Source: Sphaerisporangium album
GTDB lineage: Bacteria; Actinomycetota; Actinomycetes; Streptosporangiales; Streptosporangiaceae
Length of the DNA stretch: 64,000 nucleotides
Direction: 5' to 3'
Assembly (NCBI RefSeq): GCF_003323745.1
Contig: NZ_QOIL01000012.1
Location: forward strand, 214,288 to 278,287
The notes beneath the pieces are model-generated. The model was not told where the DNA came from. It saw only the letters and a list, made by a program, of their open reading frames with translations, and searched no databases. The translations under genes and the position numbers were made by a program. This document shows positions 33,790-40,867 of this stretch, piece by piece; position 1 is the first letter of the stretch, and the number at the start of each line of letters is the position of its first letter.

Positions 33790-35016
33790 ATGCCCAAGTG
33801 GCCGATTTTTGTCGGGTTTCTCGCGATCAGCGCAGCACTGACCGGCGGAGCCATACCCTCAGCCACTCCTGCCATGGCCGTATCCGCCGGGGGCACCGTC
33901 GTGACCGGCCTCGGTGTCGATCGCGGCGCGGCCACCCAGGAATCGGAGCCGCCGGCCACCTCACCGGCACCGGACGGTGGTCAGACCGCTGCGGCGATGC
34001 TGGAGTACCTACAGGATCTGGCCGCGAAAAAGGAGTTCACCGGCTCGGCGCTGGTGGTACGACGCGGGAAGGTGCTGGTGCGTTTCGCCGCCGGCGAGGC
34101 CGACGAGGAGAAGCACATCCCCATTCGGCCGGATACGGTCTTCCGGATCGCCTCGGTCACCAAGCAGTTCACCTCGATGATCGTGCTGAAGCTGCGCGAC
34201 CGTGGGCTGCTCGGCCTGGACGACCCGGTCTGCCCCTACCTCGTCCCGTCATACATCAAGACCTGCCCGAAGGCGTGGCGGCCCATCACGATCCGCGAGA
34301 TCCTCACCCACACCTCCGGCATCCCCGACATCCAGGGACTGCCCGACTTCTATGCCAAGCTCTCGCAACCGACCACGACCCGAAAGCTCATCCAGCGGTT
34401 CGTGAACCTGCCACTGGACTTCAAGCCCGGCACCCGCTGGGAGTACAGCAACTCCGGCTACATCCTGGCCGGGGCGATCATCCAGCGAGTGACGCACAAG
34501 CCATACGGCACCGTGCTGCACGACGAGATCACCGGCCCGCTCAACCTCCAGCACACCGGCTACAGCAGGGGAAATCCGCCCGACGGGTACGCCAAGGGCT
34601 ACTTCACGCTCGGATCACCGGCCCCGCCCATCAACGGCTCCCAGGCGTTCTCCGCGACCGGCATCTACTCCAACGCCGACGACATCGCCCGCTGGGACCG
34701 GTCGTTCGGCGCGCACGTGGTCGCGCCACCCGCCACCGTCAAGAAGGCGTTCACGCCACAGGCATCGTGCCCCTGCAAGGGCTGCCTCAACTTGCCATCG
34801 AGCGCATACGCCTTCGGCTGGCTCGTCGACCGGCTCGAGGGGCACCGACTCCGCTACCACCCAGGTCTTCTCCAGGGCTACGCGGCGAGCAACATGTACC
34901 TACCCGATGACGGCATAGCGGTGGTCGTGCTCAGCAACGTCCAGAACACCGACACCAACGGCATCGCCCGCCACCTCGCCACGATGGCCCTCAACTCCTC
35001 CGAGTGCGCCTGCTGA
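33790..35016 (+). CDS. Secreted serine hydrolase (beta-lactamase class C / PBP-like)
   Basis: 408 residues. Signal peptide about 1-30 (FVGFLAISAALTGGAIPS, end near AMA). The beta-lactamase fold has the nucleophile motif SVTK in FRIASVTKQFTSMIVLKL (about 122-125), YSNSGY (YxN motif, about 218) and HPGLLQGY near 358 in place of the KTG/HxG strand. ILTHTSGIPDIQG is typical of the family. Four extra cysteines (CPYL, TCPK, SCPCKGC) are unusual. It could be a D-alanyl peptidase or esterase. It lies between two tRNA-Ala fragments, so it may be cargo of a decayed element. Confidence 0.88.
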   Translation: MPKWPIFVGFLAISAALTGGAIPSATPAMAVSAGGTVVTGLGVDRGAATQESEPPATSPAPDGGQTAAAMLEYLQDLAAKKEFTGSALVVRRGKVLVRFAAGEADEEKHIPIRPDTVFRIASVTKQFTSMIVLKLRDRGLLGLDDPVCPYLVPSYIKTCPKAWRPITIREILTHTSGIPDIQGLPDFYAKLSQPTTTRKLIQRFVNLPLDFKPGTRWEYSNSGYILAGAIIQRVTHKPYGTVLHDEITGPLNLQHTGYSRGNPPDGYAKGYFTLGSPAPPINGSQAFSATGIYSNADDIARWDRSFGAHVVAPPATVKKAFTPQASCPCKGCLNLPSSAYAFGWLVDRLEGHRLRYHPGLLQGYAASNMYLPDDGIAVVVLSNVQNTDTNGIARHLATMALNSSECAC

Positions 35017-35334
35017 GAGCTGACCGCGTACCCCCACGACCTCGCCGCCCAAGTGGACGGACATGGCATCGTCAACCACGCCGTCAGTCCAATGACAGGC
35101 GATCAAGCTCAGCCACCTGGCCGAACAGTGCTATGAGCTACGGCGCCAGCCGGTCCGGTGTGCTCGTCCGCGCGAACGGCGAGACGTGTTGACGACCTTC
35201 TCGCGCGGGCGAGTGCTCAGGTTCGCGGGGGTCTGGGGGCGGCGGCCCTCTCAGCTGAACGCTCGGAAGTCCAGTCGACGTTCACCTTCGCAATTGGTAC
35301 GCCCGCGCCGGCCGATGAACTACAGTCGTCCGCC

Positions 35335-35973
35335 GTGACCGAATCCTCCTCCTATATAACGGCGACGGCAGAGGCTTACGATGCCATCGCAGTTCGCTAC
35401 GCCGAGTTCGTCCAGGGCAGCCTCGACCGCCTGCCCCTCGATCGCGCAGTGCTCGCCGCGTTCGCCGAGTTCGTACGGACCGCCGGTGCCGGGCCCGTCG
35501 CCGAGGTCGGATGTGGCCCCGGATATGTGACGGCACACCTGCGGGACCTGGGACTGGATGCCTTTGGCGTCGACCTGTCGCCCGTGATGATCGACCTTGC
35601 CCGCGAGGCCTACCCCGACCTGCGCTTCCAAGTCGGTTCAATGGACGCCTTGGACCTGGCCGACGGCGAACTGGGCGGCATCGTGTCCTGGTACTCCGTC
35701 ATCCATACACCGCCGCAAGAACTGCCGCCGTACTTCGCCGAGTTCCGCCGGGTGCTGGCCCCGGGCGGCTACCTCCTGCTCGGCTTCTTCGAATCTGAAG
35801 GCGGGCCGGTGGTGGCATTCGATCACAAGGTAGCGCCGGCCTACCGGTGGCCGATCGACGACCTCGCCGAGCTGGCACGCAAGGCAGACTTCGTCGAAGT
35901 GGGGCGAATGCTGCGCGAGCCCCAGGAAGAGGAGCGCTTCCGCCGAGGCCATCTGCTGATGCGTAGACACTGA
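35335..35973 (+). CDS. Class I SAM-dependent methyltransferase
   Basis: About 212 residues from GTG 35335. SAM motifs: VAEVGCGPGYVTAHLRDLG (motif I), AFGVDLSPVMIDLAREAYP (acidic loop), FQVGSMDALDLADGELGGIVSWYSVIH and RRVLAPGGYLLLGFF. It resembles small ubiE/trans-aconitate-like methyltransferases; the substrate is unknown. The frame opens at 35158, but TACAGT at 35321-35326 lies 8 nt before the GTG, a spacing expected for leaderless transcription. The preceding 318 bp (35017-35334) hold no other gene that I can support. Confidence 0.85.
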   Translation: MTESSSYITATAEAYDAIAVRYAEFVQGSLDRLPLDRAVLAAFAEFVRTAGAGPVAEVGCGPGYVTAHLRDLGLDAFGVDLSPVMIDLAREAYPDLRFQVGSMDALDLADGELGGIVSWYSVIHTPPQELPPYFAEFRRVLAPGGYLLLGFFESEGGPVVAFDHKVAPAYRWPIDDLAELARKADFVEVGRMLREPQEEERFRRGHLLMRRH

Positions 35974-36033
35974 GTTCGACAGCCGCCCGGCACGCTGGTC
36001 CCTGCGGGCTAATGGCACACGTCAATGGCTACG

Positions 36034-36066
36034 AACGCCGCGTCCCCTGATCAGGAACGCGGCGTT
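36034..36066. terminator. 10-bp hairpin just before a tRNA fragment
   Basis: Arms 36034-36043 (AACGCCGCGT) and 36057-36066 enclose 13 nt. It precedes the tRNA-Ala fragment at 36073 in the same way as the hairpins at 37061 and 47861 precede their att copies, so it may mark an old element end. Confidence 0.6.
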
Positions 36067-36072
36067 TCGACT

Positions 36073-36117
36073 GGTGGAGCCCAGGGGATTCGAACCCCTG
36101 ACTTCCTCCTTGCCAAG
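36073..36117 (-). repeat. tRNA-Ala 3'-half copy (attachment site remnant)
   Basis: Matches the 45-bp core found at 37101-37145 and 47902-47946 with three mismatches (one near the acceptor stem, two near the anticodon). The flanking 120 bp to the right are also similar to the left arm of the AICE after 37145. It cannot form a full tRNA because the 5' half is absent. Confidence 0.8.
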
Positions 36118-36307
36118 ACGCACGCACATCTTGCTAGACCTGCGAAAACGCAGCTCCCAGCGCTGACCGCGTTCCCGTGATTTCCGCTGTTCCTCCTCGT
36201 TTCCGCCTCATCGGGCACACGATGGGCACAGTCTGAGACCCCGCGTCGACGCGCACCCTCTGCCCGCCTGCTCATCCCGGAGCCGGAGCGCCCCGGCCGG
36301 AGACGAT

Positions 36308-36862
36308 TCAGTATAAGTGTCGTTGAGGATGGTCGAGCCAGGTCATGTACCACTCGTAGAAGTCGAGTTCTCGGACTATGCCGTCGTCGGCGCAGCGGTC
36401 GTCGAACCAGACCTCGCCGGCAATCTCGCCGCTCACCACTAGACGATGGAATGCTCCGCAGCCGAACTCGGCCAGGACCAAGGAGCCGGTTATCCAGCGG
36501 CTTTCTTCGTAGTCCGCAGGCTGTGCTTCGAGCGGGGGATTCCAGCTTGCCGTGTGAGGGAACGGGGAGGCATAAAGGTGCGGCGGACCCGCATGGGTTT
36601 CCATCGCGTCTAGGCGGAACGCCTCTTCGATGTCGTACAGCCCGTAGGAGGGGCCTGCTCCGCCGTTACCCACCTCCGTGAGGAAGGTCCGGAAGGATTC
36701 GGGCAATTCGACGCCGACTTTCGTCTCGAATGCGGTGACCTGACGTGTTGAGAGTCGTGGCCCGAGGCGGTGATGATGGCGCTGTGCGCCGAAGAACTTG
36801 CGTTCCGGATCCTGTCGTCGGATCTCCGCAAGCCGACGATGGATGAGGTCAGCGTCCCACAT
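36308..36862 (-). CDS. SMI1/KNR4 (SUKH) domain protein, possible immunity protein
   Basis: About 184 residues from ATG 36862 (MWDADLIHRRLAEIRRQDPE), with GGAG 7 nt upstream. Key features: LSTRQVTAFETKVGVELPESFRTFLTEVGNGGAGPSYGLYDIEEA is the SUKH core opening, then SLVLAEFGCGAFHRLVVSGEIAGEVWFDD, and ELDFYEWYMTWLDHPQRHLY at the end. SUKH proteins often neutralise polymorphic toxins, but no toxin gene is adjacent, and some members have other roles. It sits alone inside a shrunken element bounded by tRNA fragments. Confidence 0.85.
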   Translation of the reverse strand: MWDADLIHRRLAEIRRQDPERKFFGAQRHHHRLGPRLSTRQVTAFETKVGVELPESFRTFLTEVGNGGAGPSYGLYDIEEAFRLDAMETHAGPPHLYASPFPHTASWNPPLEAQPADYEESRWITGSLVLAEFGCGAFHRLVVSGEIAGEVWFDDRCADDGIVRELDFYEWYMTWLDHPQRHLY

Positions 36863-36993
36863 GGTCAACTCCGGCCGGGCTGTTGAGAGGAACAAGCACG
36901 GTACACCGCGCGAACGCGCCCCGGGCCGCGGCGGCCGGAACCGACCCAGGTCGCATGCCCGGCCGCCGAGCGGCAGGAGGGCCGCCGCCTGGC

Positions 36994-37052
36994 AGCCTCG
37001 CCAAAGACCAGCTCACGAAGGACCGGGCACGAAAGGCGAAACAGGCTGGTTC
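36994..37052 (+). pseudogene. Integrase 3' stub next to the left attachment site
   Basis: SLAKDQLTKDRARKAKQAG matches the C-terminus of the intact integrase (GLAKDQLTRASGTQRARKSK). Only the last 19 or so codons remain, and the stop TGA has become TCA. The hairpin terminator and tRNA 3' half that follow are the same arrangement as at the right end of the AICE. It is the right end of an earlier, mostly deleted element. Confidence 0.85.
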
Positions 37053-37060
37053 AAACGAGC

Positions 37061-37096
37061 ACCCAGGTCGGGGAATGTACCCTGACCTGGGTTTTC
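37061..37096. terminator. Integrase-type terminator, left copy
   Basis: ACCCAGGTC at 37061-37069 pairs with GACCTGGGT at 37084-37092, followed by TTTTCT. The same hairpin with a few loop changes occurs at 47861-47896. With a T-tract on one side and A-tract on the other it can work on both strands, stopping integrase transcription and, at the intact copy, tRNA-Ala transcription. Confidence 0.85.
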
Positions 37097-37099
37097 TGG

Positions 37100-37145
37100 C
37101 GGTGGAGCCTAGGGGATTCGAACCCCTGACTTCCTGCTTGCAAAG
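37100..37145. repeat. attL of the AICE (46-bp direct repeat)
   Basis: Identical over 46 bp to 47901-47946. The repeat covers the 3' half of tRNA-Ala from the discriminator base to the anticodon loop. The two copies bound the integrative element; beyond 37145 the sequence no longer matches a tRNA. Confidence 0.92.
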
Positions 37146-37672
37146 ACGCGTGCCGATCTTGCTCGAACTGCGAAGACACAGGTCATGGTACTGATCGCAT
37201 TCCCCGTGACTCCCCGCTGCTCCCCCTTGATTCCCGCCCCATCGGGCACGCGACGGGCACGACAGCGAGGACCTGACTCTTCCTTATCAGGACCATCCGG
37301 CACGTCATCAGAGGCTCGTGTCCTGCTCCGGGATGGTGCCGGGCGGTCGTGATCGTAAGCGGGTATGTGGTGCTGTTGCAGTACGCGTTGCAGTAGCCCG
37401 CCCGTCGCCTGGTTCTCCCCCGTCCTCCTCGTAGCTGCCGACCCCCAGGGTGAGGGCGCCGTGTCAAGGGTCAACGAAGTTGATCGCGTAGCGACGCCGA
37501 AGGCGCCCTTGACTCGGTGGACTCGGGACACTCGACCAGCGAGGAGGACGGGAACTACACCAGTCCAGACAAAGGGGACTTATCCCTCTCGCTCATATCC
37601 TTATGAACAAGGTTGATGGACACACTTTAAGAGTGACGCTACTCTGGGTTCCAGATTAGCGTCAGGAGCGAC
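37146..37672. other. AICE left arm, non-coding
   Basis: About 530 bp with no supported gene. The first 120 bp resemble 36118-36240, the left arm of the neighbouring relic. Further right is a folded structure at 37464-37512 (separate entry). The sequence becomes less GC-rich after 37540, where the promoter of the 37673 gene must lie. The region could hold the replication origin or transfer locus of the element, but that cannot be shown by reading. Confidence 0.5.
37464..37512. repeat. Cloverleaf-like inverted-repeat structure
   Basis: Outer arms 37464-37470 (TCAAGGG) and 37506-37512 (CCCTTGA) are perfect complements. Three hairpins lie inside: 37471-37483 (TCAAC, loop GAA, GTTGA), 37485-37493 (CGC, GTA, GCG) and 37495-37505 (CGCC, GAA, GGCG). 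GTGTC at 37461 also pairs with GACAC at 37527. No ORF covers it. Candidate origin, protein site or REP-like mobile repeat. Confidence 0.7.
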
Positions 37673-38170
37673 ATGAACGTTCGTACCGACGGCCTAGGCA
37701 CGGCTGCCAACTTCATCGCCTACATCGAGAAGTCGGACAAGCCTAGTCGTCGTGGCCAGTGTGTGCAGGTCTTGAAGGGTGCCTACGGACCCAATTGGCG
37801 GTCGGTGAATCTTCTAGAGCATGACGTAGAGGATGCCATCGGTAGGTTCAAGCAAGTCAGGAGTGGAGAACTCGCCTCCACCACCACCGACTCCTACGGA
37901 TCGACATACCGAGCTGCCGCCCGTGAGTATCTGAACCATGTGCGGATGACACGAAGTGCCTCCGCAGGTGGAGCCCCGTCTGTAGGAGTGCCTACCCCGA
38001 CACAATCGACATCTCGCCGAACCGCCGTAGCTGGTCAGCGTGAGATGCGCGAGCTACCGGTGCCACTAAGCCGAGGGACGACTGCGCGACTCCACGTTCC
38101 TGTCGATATCACACTCTCAGAGGTTGAGCTGATCTGCTCAATGCTACGTGTTCAGTTGGAGGGCGTGTAG
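37673..38170 (+). CDS. AICE cargo protein of unknown function
   Basis: 165 residues from ATG 37673, with AGGAG about 7 nt upstream. The N-terminal part has helical segments (TAANFIAYIEKSDKPSRRGQC, then YGSTYRAAAREYLNHVRM) that resemble core-binding or SAM-like helices of recombinases. The C-terminus carries ELPVPLSRGTTARLHVPVDI followed by TLSEVELICSMLRVQLEGV, a module I have seen at the end of various small bacterial proteins. No function can be assigned. GC content is lower than the neighbours, in keeping with foreign origin. Confidence 0.65.
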   Translation: MNVRTDGLGTAANFIAYIEKSDKPSRRGQCVQVLKGAYGPNWRSVNLLEHDVEDAIGRFKQVRSGELASTTTDSYGSTYRAAAREYLNHVRMTRSASAGGAPSVGVPTPTQSTSRRTAVAGQREMRELPVPLSRGTTARLHVPVDITLSEVELICSMLRVQLEGV

Positions 38171-38372
38171 ACGACTCAGCGCGCGGCCCAAGCCGCCGGC
38201 GGCCGGGACCGGCCCCCAGGCCGCACGCCCGGCCGCCGAGCGGGCGCAGGGCCGCGAGGCGGCGCTCCGCGCCGCCGCTTGATCCCTAAGAGAGCAATTC
38301 GGCAACGAGCTCGACAGGACAGATCTAGAGTGATCGTGGGATGGTGCTGAGCCCAACTCGATCCCCGAACTG

Positions 38373-38660
38373 ATGACAATCTTCGCAGCACTTTTCTGCA
38401 TGGCCTTCCCGAACGTCTCGTACGCCCATAAGCACGAGTACGCGCGAGACAAGAAGGGCAAGGTGGTGCGTGATGAGCGTACGAAGGACCTACAGGTCTC
38501 GATCGGTAGCCGGACGGCGGCAACCCTCGTGACTGCGATGTTCACATCCCTTTGGGGGTGGTCGCAGATTAGCGGGGGGTCGGGTTGGGTTCAGCAACAC
38601 CTCCTAACAAGCGGGTACCGTCGTGGTACCGAATGGCTGGCGTGTGGTTGCTGCGCATAG
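38373..38660 (+). CDS. Possible small membrane protein
   Basis: 95 codons from ATG 38373. Two hydrophobic stretches (TIFAALFCMAFPNVSYA and TAATLVTAMFTSLWGWS) flank a charged middle (ARDKKGKVVRDERTKDLQ). The last 30 codons overlap the 3' end of the opposite NUDIX gene, the ribosome site is weak, and no family is recognised. It may be a real short gene, a fragment, or chance. The rest of the gap 38171-38568 shows a GC-rich repeat similar to one at 36923-36985 and nothing else. Confidence 0.3.
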   Translation: MTIFAALFCMAFPNVSYAHKHEYARDKKGKVVRDERTKDLQVSIGSRTAATLVTAMFTSLWGWSQISGGSGWVQQHLLTSGYRRGTEWLACGCCA

Positions 38661-39030
38661 CGTCCAGGACACGCACGCCGAACGCCTCGGAGGCGAGGGC
38701 GCGGACCTCATCCGCGGTGACCCACTGGAAAGAGCGGGTTTCGTCGGTTTCGGTGAGGTGGCCGCCGATGACCTTGCAGCGGAAGACCAGGGCGACGATT
38801 CCGCGGGTCATGTTCTTGTAGACGCCGGTGAGGGTGACGGGCTCGACGTCGAGGCCGGTTTCCTCGCGGACTTCGCGGAGTAGGCCGGTGATGATGTCCT
38901 CGTCGCGTTCGAGGACGCCGCCGGGCGCTTCCCAATGGCCGTTGTCGCGGCGCTGGGTCAGGAGCGCACAGCCTTGGTCGTCGATGATCACGCCTGCCAC
39001 GCTGACCGAGTGCGTGTTCTGGTGATCCAT
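38569..39030 (-). CDS. NUDIX hydrolase
   Basis: 153 residues. The NUDIX box is complete: GGVLERDEDIITGLLREVRE followed by ETGL. The fold continues with VYKNMTRGIVALVFRCKVIGG and TDETRSFQWVTADEVRAL. It hydrolyses a nucleoside diphosphate derivative; the substrate is unknown. Divergent from the GntR gene at 39107 across 76 bp, a NUDIX-GntR pairing found in many AICEs. It ends inside the low-confidence ORF on the other strand. Confidence 0.93.
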   Translation of the reverse strand: MDHQNTHSVSVAGVIIDDQGCALLTQRRDNGHWEAPGGVLERDEDIITGLLREVREETGLDVEPVTLTGVYKNMTRGIVALVFRCKVIGGHLTETDETRSFQWVTADEVRALASEAFGVRVLDAMRSNHTPAIRYHDGTRLLGGVAEPNPTPR

Positions 39031-39074
39031 CGGGACTACCTCCGGCGGTGCGGGTCGCTATCCTCAAGACCGTA

Positions 39075-39088
39075 GTACACGTATGTAC
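39075..39088. promoter_or_regulatory. Palindromic operator between the NUDIX and GntR genes
   Basis: GTACACGTATGTAC is a near-perfect palindrome (arms GTACA and TGTAC) in the short divergent promoter region. It lies between the NUDIX start (39030) and the GntR start (39107) and is a likely site for the GntR regulator itself. Confidence 0.5.
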
Positions 39089-39106
39089 GAGTTGAGGAGT
39101 TGGGTC

Positions 39107-39892
39107 GTGGCCGAGCTGCCGTTGCCGGATCTGGACCCGACCAGCGATCGGGCGGTGTTCCGTCAGATCGCCGATCACATCCGTGACGCGATCGAGCAGG
39201 GCGTCTTGGCCGAGGGTGAGAAAGTGCCCTCGGAGGCTCAGCTCATGCAACATTACGGCGTCGCGAGGATGACCATCCGCAACGCTCTCCAGGTGCTTCA
39301 GGGTGAAGGGCTGACGGTCGCGGAGCATGGGCGTGGTGTCTTCGTCCGTTCGCATCCTCCGGTCCGGCGGTTGGCTTCAGATCGGTTCGCCCGTCGTCAT
39401 CGTGAGCAGGGCAAGGCCGCGTTCATCGCAGAGACGGAAGGGGCCGGCGGCAGGCCAACCGTGGACTCGATAAAGATCACGGAAGAGGCGCCTCCAGGGA
39501 GCGTGGCCGAGCTGCTTGGGCTTACAGCAGCGGACTCAGTAGTCCGTCGCTCTCGTCGGTACCTGATCAACGGTCAGCCGGTGGAGACGGCGGTCTCGTA
39601 CATCCCGGCCGAGATCGCTCGCGGTACGCGGATCGCTCAGCCAGACAGTGGGCCAGGTGGGATCTACGCCCGGCTAGAGGAGTTGGGGCACCGACTCGAT
39701 CACTTCGTGGAAGAGATCAAGTCGCGTATGCCGCTGCGTGAGGAGATGCGGTCGCTCAAGCTCGCGCCTGGTATCCCGGTGTTTCACCTGGTCAGGACGG
39801 CGTACACGACGGATGGCAGGGCGGTTGAGGTCTGTGACACGGTGATGTCCACTGACGCCTACGTACTGTCGTACGAGCTTCCTGCGCGATAG
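39107..39892 (+). CDS. GntR/HutC family transcriptional regulator
   Basis: About 261 residues. Winged helix at about 10-75 (VFRQIADHIRDAIEQGVLAE, VPSEAQLMQHYGVARMTIRNALQVLQGEGL) and a UTRA effector domain (VRRSRRYLINGQPVETAVSYIP, GGIYARLEELGHRLDHFVEEI, FHLVRTAYTTDGRAVEVCDTV). GTG 39107 is chosen because GAGGAG lies 7 nt before it; the earlier ATG at 39083 is inside a palindromic operator and has no ribosome site. In AICEs such regulators control replication and transfer. Confidence 0.9.
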   Translation: MAELPLPDLDPTSDRAVFRQIADHIRDAIEQGVLAEGEKVPSEAQLMQHYGVARMTIRNALQVLQGEGLTVAEHGRGVFVRSHPPVRRLASDRFARRHREQGKAAFIAETEGAGGRPTVDSIKITEEAPPGSVAELLGLTAADSVVRRSRRYLINGQPVETAVSYIPAEIARGTRIAQPDSGPGGIYARLEELGHRLDHFVEEIKSRMPLREEMRSLKLAPGIPVFHLVRTAYTTDGRAVEVCDTVMSTDAYVLSYELPAR

Positions 39893-39895
39893 GGC

Positions 39896-39954
39896 TTGAC
39901 GAACTCCTCTAGAGGAGTCATAAATGACTGAGCAAAGAACTCCTCTAGGCGAGT
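39896..39954 (+). promoter_or_regulatory. Promoter with a perfect palindromic operator in its spacer, plus second operator
   Basis: TTGACG (-35, 39896-39901) and CATAAA (-10, 39919-39924) are 17 nt apart. The spacer is almost wholly the perfect 16-bp palindrome ACTCCTCTAGAGGAGT (39903-39918). A second, imperfect copy (ACTCCTCTAGGCGAGT) lies at 39939-39954. A protein bound to the first would block RNA polymerase, so this is a strong candidate repressor-controlled promoter for the operon starting at 40009. Confidence 0.75.
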
Positions 39955-40008
39955 AGACGCCTAAGTGAGCGGATGGCAACGCATCTGATCGGGGCGGAGT
40001 CGAGTCTT

Positions 40009-40182
40009 ATGTCAACTGACCCTTGCAAGTCGTGTGAGGGACGCGGATGGAAGTACGTGAGCCCTCGGCGTGGACTTCTGAGCGTGCCCGGCGGGGCCGT
40101 CCGGCCTGGCCGTGTCCGTGAGGCGTGCTCGACGTGCTGGCGTGCTCGGCCTTCGGCTGACACCGAGGGCGGGGACTCGTGA
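40009..40182 (+). CDS. Small zinc-binding protein
   Basis: 57 residues from ATG 40009. Two CxxC pairs (PCKSCEGRGWKYV and ACSTCWRARP) with a DnaJ-zinc-finger-like CxxCxGxG motif. The protein is basic between the pairs. First gene of a tightly overlapping four-gene operon (40009-41141) that follows the operator-controlled promoter at 39896. Probably a nucleic-acid-binding or structural zinc protein of the AICE; not characterised. Confidence 0.65.
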   Translation: MSTDPCKSCEGRGWKYVSPRRGLLSVPGGAVRPGRVREACSTCWRARPSADTEGGDS

Positions 40183-40490
40183 GCGTCGGGCGTGGGCCGG
40201 CCAAGGGTGGTGGCTCGCATCGGTCATCAGGGCGTCACCGGGAAGGCGGGCGTCTTCCGGAGACACCTTCTCGGGGGGTCGTTGACGCTGCGGCCAGGGC
40301 GGAGGCGGCTCTCCTCGATCAGCTCGAACCTGGCTGGCTGATATGGTACGGCGCTTATGCTCGGCGGTTTTACGCAATCGCTCTCACCTGCGCAACTGAG
40401 CCTTGCTGCGTGGAGGCGCCTACCCCCGATGAGTTGCGCGAGGTCATGCGCGACGCGGAGGCTACGGCGCGGCTTGGCAGGGCGTCATGA
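40179..40490 (+). CDS. AICE small protein, unknown function
   Basis: 103 residues starting with GTG in the GTGA overlap with the preceding stop. The first 40 residues are basic and Gly/Ser-rich; the rest is AEAALLDQLEPGWLIWYGAYARRFYAIAL, then a cluster ATEPCCVEAPTPDELREVMRDAE. The phrase WLIWYGAYARRFYA is like short AICE/phage proteins of no known role. It overlaps the next gene by ATGA. Confidence 0.65.
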   Translation: MSVGRGPAKGGGSHRSSGRHREGGRLPETPSRGVVDAAARAEAALLDQLEPGWLIWYGAYARRFYAIALTCATEPCCVEAPTPDELREVMRDAEATARLGRAS

Positions 40491-40867
40491 CGTCGCCGCA
40501 GGGGATCGGTCAGCGAAGGGCTTACGCGCAACGCGATGCCTTGATCGGATTGCGGGCCAGCATGAACGGGGCTGGCCTGCGCTGTCTCATCGTGGAACGT
40601 GTCCGCGTGGTGATGGCCGCCAAGTTCGGTCCGCGTATCTATCTGCCGCCTTACATGGAGGTGCGGCGCGGTACGCGCTTGTTGGTGACCATTTCCGTCA
40701 GCGAACGGATGGGGAGAGATCCCCACTTCGTGATCACCCCGCCTGGCCGTCAGGGCTTCGGGTTTGGTGTCGGTGACATTCAGGACGCCGCATCGACGGC
40801 CAAACATCTTCGCAGTGTTCGGCAACTGGCCGACGTCACGACGGATGAAGGTAGTGAGCCGGTCTGA
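40487..40867 (+). CDS. AICE protein, unknown function
   Basis: 126 residues in an ATGA overlap with the preceding gene. Compact alpha/beta pattern: RRAYAQRDALIGLRASMNGA, VVMAAKFGPRIYLPPYMEV, RLLVTISVSERMGRDPHFVI. No recognised domain, no signal peptide, no membrane segment. It overlaps the next ORF by 23 bp. Confidence 0.6.
   Translation: MTSPQGIGQRRAYAQRDALIGLRASMNGAGLRCLIVERVRVVMAAKFGPRIYLPPYMEVRRGTRLLVTISVSERMGRDPHFVITPPGRQGFGFGVGDIQDAASTAKHLRSVRQLADVTTDEGSEPV

Noticed and set aside
35017..35334. Possible transposase or mobilisation gene fragment near 35030-35120.
   Set aside because: No recognisable transposase motif, inverted repeats or frame longer than about 40 codons.
37100..37145. 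A possible second tRNA-Ala gene.
   Set aside because: Only the 3' half is present; the D-arm and 5' acceptor strand are absent, so it is an attachment site copy.
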